Assembly: GCA_016708435.1 (NCBI GenBank)
Contig: JADJFV010000001.1
Coordinates: 310,001-374,000, forward strand
DNA length: 64,000 bases
Source: Leptospiraceae bacterium
Lineage (GTDB): Bacteria; Spirochaetota; Leptospiria; Leptospirales; Leptospiraceae
Direction: 5' to 3'
Numbering within the stretch: the first letter of the stretch is position 1; each line of letters opens with the position of its first letter. Position numbers and translations under genes: made by a program. Below, piece after piece: positions 60,709-64,000 of this stretch. The notes beneath the pieces are model-generated. The model saw nothing but the letters and a program-made list of their open reading frames with translations, was not told the origin of the DNA and searched no databases.

Positions 60709-61999
60709 TTTTCTCGCTATCGTCTACAATCTCATTTTTTTCATTGGAAACAGGTTCAGCTTTATTCTCTTGTTTGGCTTCTTTTGGTTTGTTCTCTTTC
60801 TGTTTTTGATTTTGTTGCTCAGGCTTTTTAACTCTTTTTACCTTACTCAAAGGAACTAAATGATTTAATAAGTCATCATAACTTTCATTTTTCAAAGCTT
60901 TCAAAATAGAAGGACCATAATTTTGCACTTTCCATTCAGACATCAGTGAGAGGGCACGAAGCTCTTCTAAAGAATTAATTTTTGAGCGGATAATCAGGAT
61001 TAGATTTTTATTTGAAAGTAACATCGTGTGATCGATATTTCTTTTTTTCATAATCTTATCTCTCCACTTACGCAATTGCTTAAATAAAGATTCTTCATCC
61101 GGTTTTAGTTCGTAGTCTAGTTTAGGAATATCAACTTTGTCGAGTGGTGTGCCTGTTGGGTTTTGTAAAATTTTAAAAAGTTCTGCTCCATCTTTTTTCC
61201 CGAGCAGAGTAACCAAGTTATCCTCACTCAATTCTTTCTTGACAATTTTTTCAATCGTTTCGTTATTTATTACTCGAAACGGAGCTTTGTTCATTCTCTT
61301 TGCTTTGTCATCTCTAAACTGCAAAATATCGCAAATGCCTCTTCGTTCTTCAGGAGAGAATTTATCTATGTTTGGAAATTTATGCCAGTGAATTTCATTT
61401 GTGACTTCTTTTGCTACATACGGCTCGTCAGCCATTTTTTCAAATTCAGAAATGGCTTCGTCTAAGATATTTCTTTTTTCTAACTCTGCTCTCATTGTAG
61501 TCCAGATAGATTCTAGATAAGCAGTATCGAGTGCGGCATATTGAAGTTGATATCTGTCTAACGGTCGTTTTTCCCAATTTGATTTTTGTTCTGTCTTAGA
61601 AAGAAAAATTTTATGATAGTATTCGACTAGGTAGTTCAATGAGTTATGCTCTAACCCAAGAAGCTTAGAGGAATACATAGTGTCAGCGATATTTTTAAAT
61701 TCGAAACCAAAATCTCTTTTCAAAGCCTTAATATCATCAATTGCAGAATGAAATATTTTTAAGATAGAAGGATTTTTAAAAACGCCTGAGAGTGCTTTGA
61801 TATCAATTTGTGCCATTGGATCTAAAATGAAATTTTTACCATTCGCAGAAATTTGAACTAAGCAGACTTTCGAATAATAAGTGTAGTAACCAGAAGATTC
61901 GGTGTCAATAGAGATCATCTTAGAATTGGCGAGGTTCACGACGGCAAGTTCTAAACTCTTTTTGTTATCGACGAGTATATATTTGGAATTGATTTGCAT
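60692..61999 (-). CDS. rnd: Ribonuclease D
   Basis: 3'-5' exonuclease in tRNA maturation. Start at ATG 61999 (an upstream frame to 62155 would reach into the divergent purF and is not coding-like). DEDD residues are visible: 'ISIDTESSGYY', 'FHSAIDDIKALKRDFG', and 'QYAALDTAYLESI'. An HRDC domain follows (about 220-300, 'QLRKWRDKIMKKRNI' region) and then a Lys/Glu/Gln-rich tail, likely disordered. Divergent from purF, sharing 28 bp of intergenic DNA. Confidence 0.88.
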   Translation of the reverse strand: MQINSKYILVDNKKSLELAVVNLANSKMISIDTESSGYYTYYSKVCLVQISANGKNFILDPMAQIDIKALSGVFKNPSILKIFHSAIDDIKALKRDFGFEFKNIADTMYSSKLLGLEHNSLNYLVEYYHKIFLSKTEQKSNWEKRPLDRYQLQYAALDTAYLESIWTTMRAELEKRNILDEAISEFEKMADEPYVAKEVTNEIHWHKFPNIDKFSPEERRGICDILQFRDDKAKRMNKAPFRVINNETIEKIVKKELSEDNLVTLLGKKDGAELFKILQNPTGTPLDKVDIPKLDYELKPDEESLFKQLRKWRDKIMKKRNIDHTMLLSNKNLILIIRSKINSLEELRALSLMSEWKVQNYGPSILKALKNESYDDLLNHLVPLSKVKRVKKPEQQNQKQKENKPKEAKQENKAEPVSNEKNEIVDDSEKIEDTV

Positions 62000-62027
62000 G
62001 TTTTTAATACAGTAAAATTGTATACCT

Positions 62028-63527
62028 ATGGAAAATTCTAAGAGTTCTAAATTTAAAACCCTCACTTCTATCCAAAATAATATAACAACCCATGATGACA
62101 AACCAAAAGAGGAATGTGCTATATTCGGAATGTATAACAATGCAGAAGCTGCCAATTTTACCTATTTGGGGCTGTATTCAATGCAACATAGAGGTCAGGA
62201 ATCAAGCGGAATCGTTTCGACCGATGGTGACAATCTCTATCGATATGCTGGAATGGGGCTAGTTGCCAATCTATTCAACCAAGAAAAGCTCAAAGAACTC
62301 AAAGGTCATGCAGCTATAGGACATAATCGCTACTCCACAACCGGAGATAGTTTTTTACGAAATGCACAGCCAGTTCGTGTGGAATGGCATCTCGGCGGAA
62401 TCCCCCTTGCTCATAATGGGAATCTTGTAAATTCCTATGATATAAGAAAAAAACTCGGCGAAGAAGGAAGTATCTTCCAAACCACGATCGATTCTGAAGT
62501 AATCGTTCACCTCATGGCAAAATCCAAATCTAAAGTTCTTCTTGACGCACTAGCCGAAGCTCTTCGCCAAATAGAAGGAGCATACTCCTTGTTAATCTTA
62601 ACAAATAAAATGTTAATTGCGGTGCGAGATCCAAATGGATTTCGTCCCCTTGTTATGGGTCAAAAGAATGACGGCACAATCGTGTTTGCCTCTGAGACTT
62701 GTGCTTTTGATATTACAGACACTCATTATGTGAGAGATGTTGCTCCTGGAGAAATGGTAGTCGTTGATAGCTTTGGGGTTAAGTCTTATTTTCCGTTCAC
62801 TGAGCGCAAACACAGTCTATGTATTTTTGAATTCATTTACTTTTCTCGTCCTGACTCTTATATTTTTGGCGAATCAGTTTACAAGGTCCGTAAAAAATTG
62901 GGTGAATACTTATCGCGCGAACTTCCTGTTGAGGCTGATGTTGTTATACCGGTGCCAGATTCTGCGAACATTGCAGCCCTAGGATACTCCGAAGCAACAG
63001 GTATTCCTTATAGAACCGGTCTTATCCGTTCACATTATATTGGTAGAACATTCATTGAACCAGACCAAAAGATTCGTGACTTTGGTGCAAAAATAAAATA
63101 CAACGTTGTGCGCGAAGTCATTGACGGCAAACGCGTAGTAGTCGTTGACGATTCAATCATGCGCGGAACTACAAGTCGAAAAATTGTAAAAATGATCCGT
63201 AACGCAGGGGCAAAAGAAATTCATATGCGAATTTCTGCTCCACCAACTGTTTCTCCCTGCTATTATGGAATTGATATACCTACGCATAACGAGTTAATTG
63301 CGTCTTCTCATACAATTGAGGAAATTCGAAAGTATCTGCGCGTTGATTCTATAGCATATCTCAGTATGGAAGCAACGCACAAATCAGTAGAGCAAGATGT
63401 AAAGAATTCAAATTATTGTGATGCATGTTTTACTGGAAAATATCCAATTAAATTTGATACATCAAAGCATAGTAATCAAAAGACTTTGTTTCAAGAATTT
63501 GGATTAGAGAATACAGCGAATTATTAA
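62028..63527 (+). CDS. purF: Amidophosphoribosyltransferase
   Basis: First committed step of purine synthesis (phosphoribosylamine from PRPP and glutamine). Nucleophile Cys in 'KPKEECAIFG' after a propeptide of about 29 residues; 'QHRGQESSG' and 'GHNRYST' glutaminase signatures; PRPP motif 'VVVVDDSIMRGTTSRKIV'. Fe-S ligands of the Bacillus type are present: 'SLCIFEFIYFSRPDS', 'SPCYYGIDIPT' and C-terminal 'CDACFTGKYP'. It is the classical PurF of this organism, distinct from the long paralogue at 10580. Confidence 0.97.
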   Translation: MENSKSSKFKTLTSIQNNITTHDDKPKEECAIFGMYNNAEAANFTYLGLYSMQHRGQESSGIVSTDGDNLYRYAGMGLVANLFNQEKLKELKGHAAIGHNRYSTTGDSFLRNAQPVRVEWHLGGIPLAHNGNLVNSYDIRKKLGEEGSIFQTTIDSEVIVHLMAKSKSKVLLDALAEALRQIEGAYSLLILTNKMLIAVRDPNGFRPLVMGQKNDGTIVFASETCAFDITDTHYVRDVAPGEMVVVDSFGVKSYFPFTERKHSLCIFEFIYFSRPDSYIFGESVYKVRKKLGEYLSRELPVEADVVIPVPDSANIAALGYSEATGIPYRTGLIRSHYIGRTFIEPDQKIRDFGAKIKYNVVREVIDGKRVVVVDDSIMRGTTSRKIVKMIRNAGAKEIHMRISAPPTVSPCYYGIDIPTHNELIASSHTIEEIRKYLRVDSIAYLSMEATHKSVEQDVKNSNYCDACFTGKYPIKFDTSKHSNQKTLFQEFGLENTANY

Positions 63528-63551
63528 GACTTATCTTGCGAAAATGAGTTA

Positions 63552-64000
63552 CTAAATATGTCCTCTGTAGGCACGAAATGCATTCCAAGTAATCTGAGCT
63601 TGACCCATATGACTTGCTTCGTGCCAATTGAGTAAATGAAGAATTTCTCTATGAGTCTTTTCTGCGGCTAAGTGAGGTTTGTCTTCAATTTTTTCTGGAG
63701 AGAGAGATTCGAAGTAGTTATGATACGGACTAGTTGTAGTTTCAAGTGCGGATAATATCTCTTCGACTTTGACAATAATCTTGGGATTAGGAACAGAGCC
63801 ATTTCCATAAGCCTTTACTAAATCAGGATACTTTGCATCTTGGTTCAGTATTCGAAAGTTGAGATAACGATCATATGTCGCTGCACAGTGCATCAATTGC
63901 CAGGCGATATGCGCTCTTCCTTTTCCAAAAGGCATACTCCATTGAAGTGCTTCTTGTGCATAAGGAGTAGCTTCGATTTCTTTAATAAAGCCAATCAAAC
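63552..64000 (-). CDS. DinB-superfamily protein (runs off right edge)
   Basis: The C-terminal 149 residues of a DinB-like four-helix protein. Metal-binding His positions are visible in 'MHCAATYDRYL' and 'LLNWHEASHMGQ' (a His pair two and six apart), with the helical pattern of the DinB/DUF664 fold. The frame is open to the window edge with no good start, so the gene is partial. Role unknown; thiol-transferase or damage-related proteins share the fold. Confidence 0.75.
   Translation of the reverse strand, partial: LIGFIKEIEATPYAQEALQWSMPFGKGRAHIAWQLMHCAATYDRYLNFRILNQDAKYPDLVKAYGNGSVPNPKIIVKVEEILSALETTTSPYHNYFESLSPEKIEDKPHLAAEKTHREILHLLNWHEASHMGQAQITWNAFRAYRGHI

Noticed and set aside
62000..62155. 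Upstream extension of the RNase D frame
   Set aside because: It would overlap the start of the divergent purF, and the RNase D family begins near the ATG at 61999.
1..64000. tRNA, rRNA, CRISPR arrays and transposases
   Set aside because: No cloverleaf-like T-loop sequence, regular repeat-spacer array or transposase domain was recognised by eye; a tRNA or ncRNA scan was not possible here.

Overview
The window is AT-rich (roughly one third G+C by eye), tightly packed and free of rRNA, tRNA, CRISPR arrays and recognisable transposases. Its gene content suggests a spirochaete of the Leptospiraceae: many signal-peptidase-II lipoproteins with loose lipoboxes, a LruC-domain lipoprotein, an LpoB/COG3014-type lipoprotein pair, a 7TMR-DISM sensor kinase, response regulator-HDOD and SPOR proteins, and low-GC housekeeping genes. 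The family assignment is inferred from protein character only.

Layout. 1-8 kb: envelope lipoproteins, an orphan membrane histidine kinase, an ankyrin lipoprotein and a GMC oxidoreductase operon whose large subunit carries an in-frame stop. 8-16 kb: LruC-domain lipoprotein, 3-methyladenine glycosylase, a second PurF-like enzyme, a pirin behind a palindromic operator, a pRiA4b ORF-3-like protein and an OmpP1/FadL porin. 16-25 kb: exported lysozyme-like and M23 peptidase proteins, small membrane proteins, an exported zincin and glycogen synthase. 25-30.6 kb: SDR, CPA1 antiporter (frameshifted) and a compact inorganic-carbon operon of exported beta-carbonic anhydrase, SbtA-type bicarbonate transporter and PII/SbtB-like protein, with a winged-helix regulator and an 18-bp perfect inverted repeat upstream. 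30.7-39.6 kb: membrane MutS-like ATPase, VWA-STAS fusion, SPOR protein, TPR protein with an Mrr-like C-terminus. 39.6-48.9 kb: beta-helix lipoprotein, decayed SH3 lipoprotein, five-heme cytochrome c, acyltransferase, CBS, HNH, response regulator-HDOD, and a GDPD broken by an amber codon. 49-64 kb: mainly nucleotide and translation housekeeping (purD, valS, pyrE, adenosine kinase, Nudix, RNase D, purF), plus a diiron ferritin-like protein with its TetR regulator and matching operators.

Two things cut across the window. First, at least six loci (including essential valS) are broken by one-base changes, mostly in T/A homopolymers, and two more by single in-frame stop codons; this looks more like residual sequencing error than decay, although the SH3 lipoprotein carries four. 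Second, the 10-mer ATTATCCGCT (or its complement) occurs about eight times, far above chance, in several reading frames and once between genes.

The best candidates for interesting biology are the carbonic anhydrase-SbtA-SbtB operon with its palindrome in an organism with no other sign of autotrophy here, the VWA-STAS fusion, the TPR/Mrr-like membrane protein, the PurF paralogue lacking the C-terminal Fe-S cysteines, and the overrepresented word. Dispersed intergenic hairpin repeats of at least four types fill several gene junctions.
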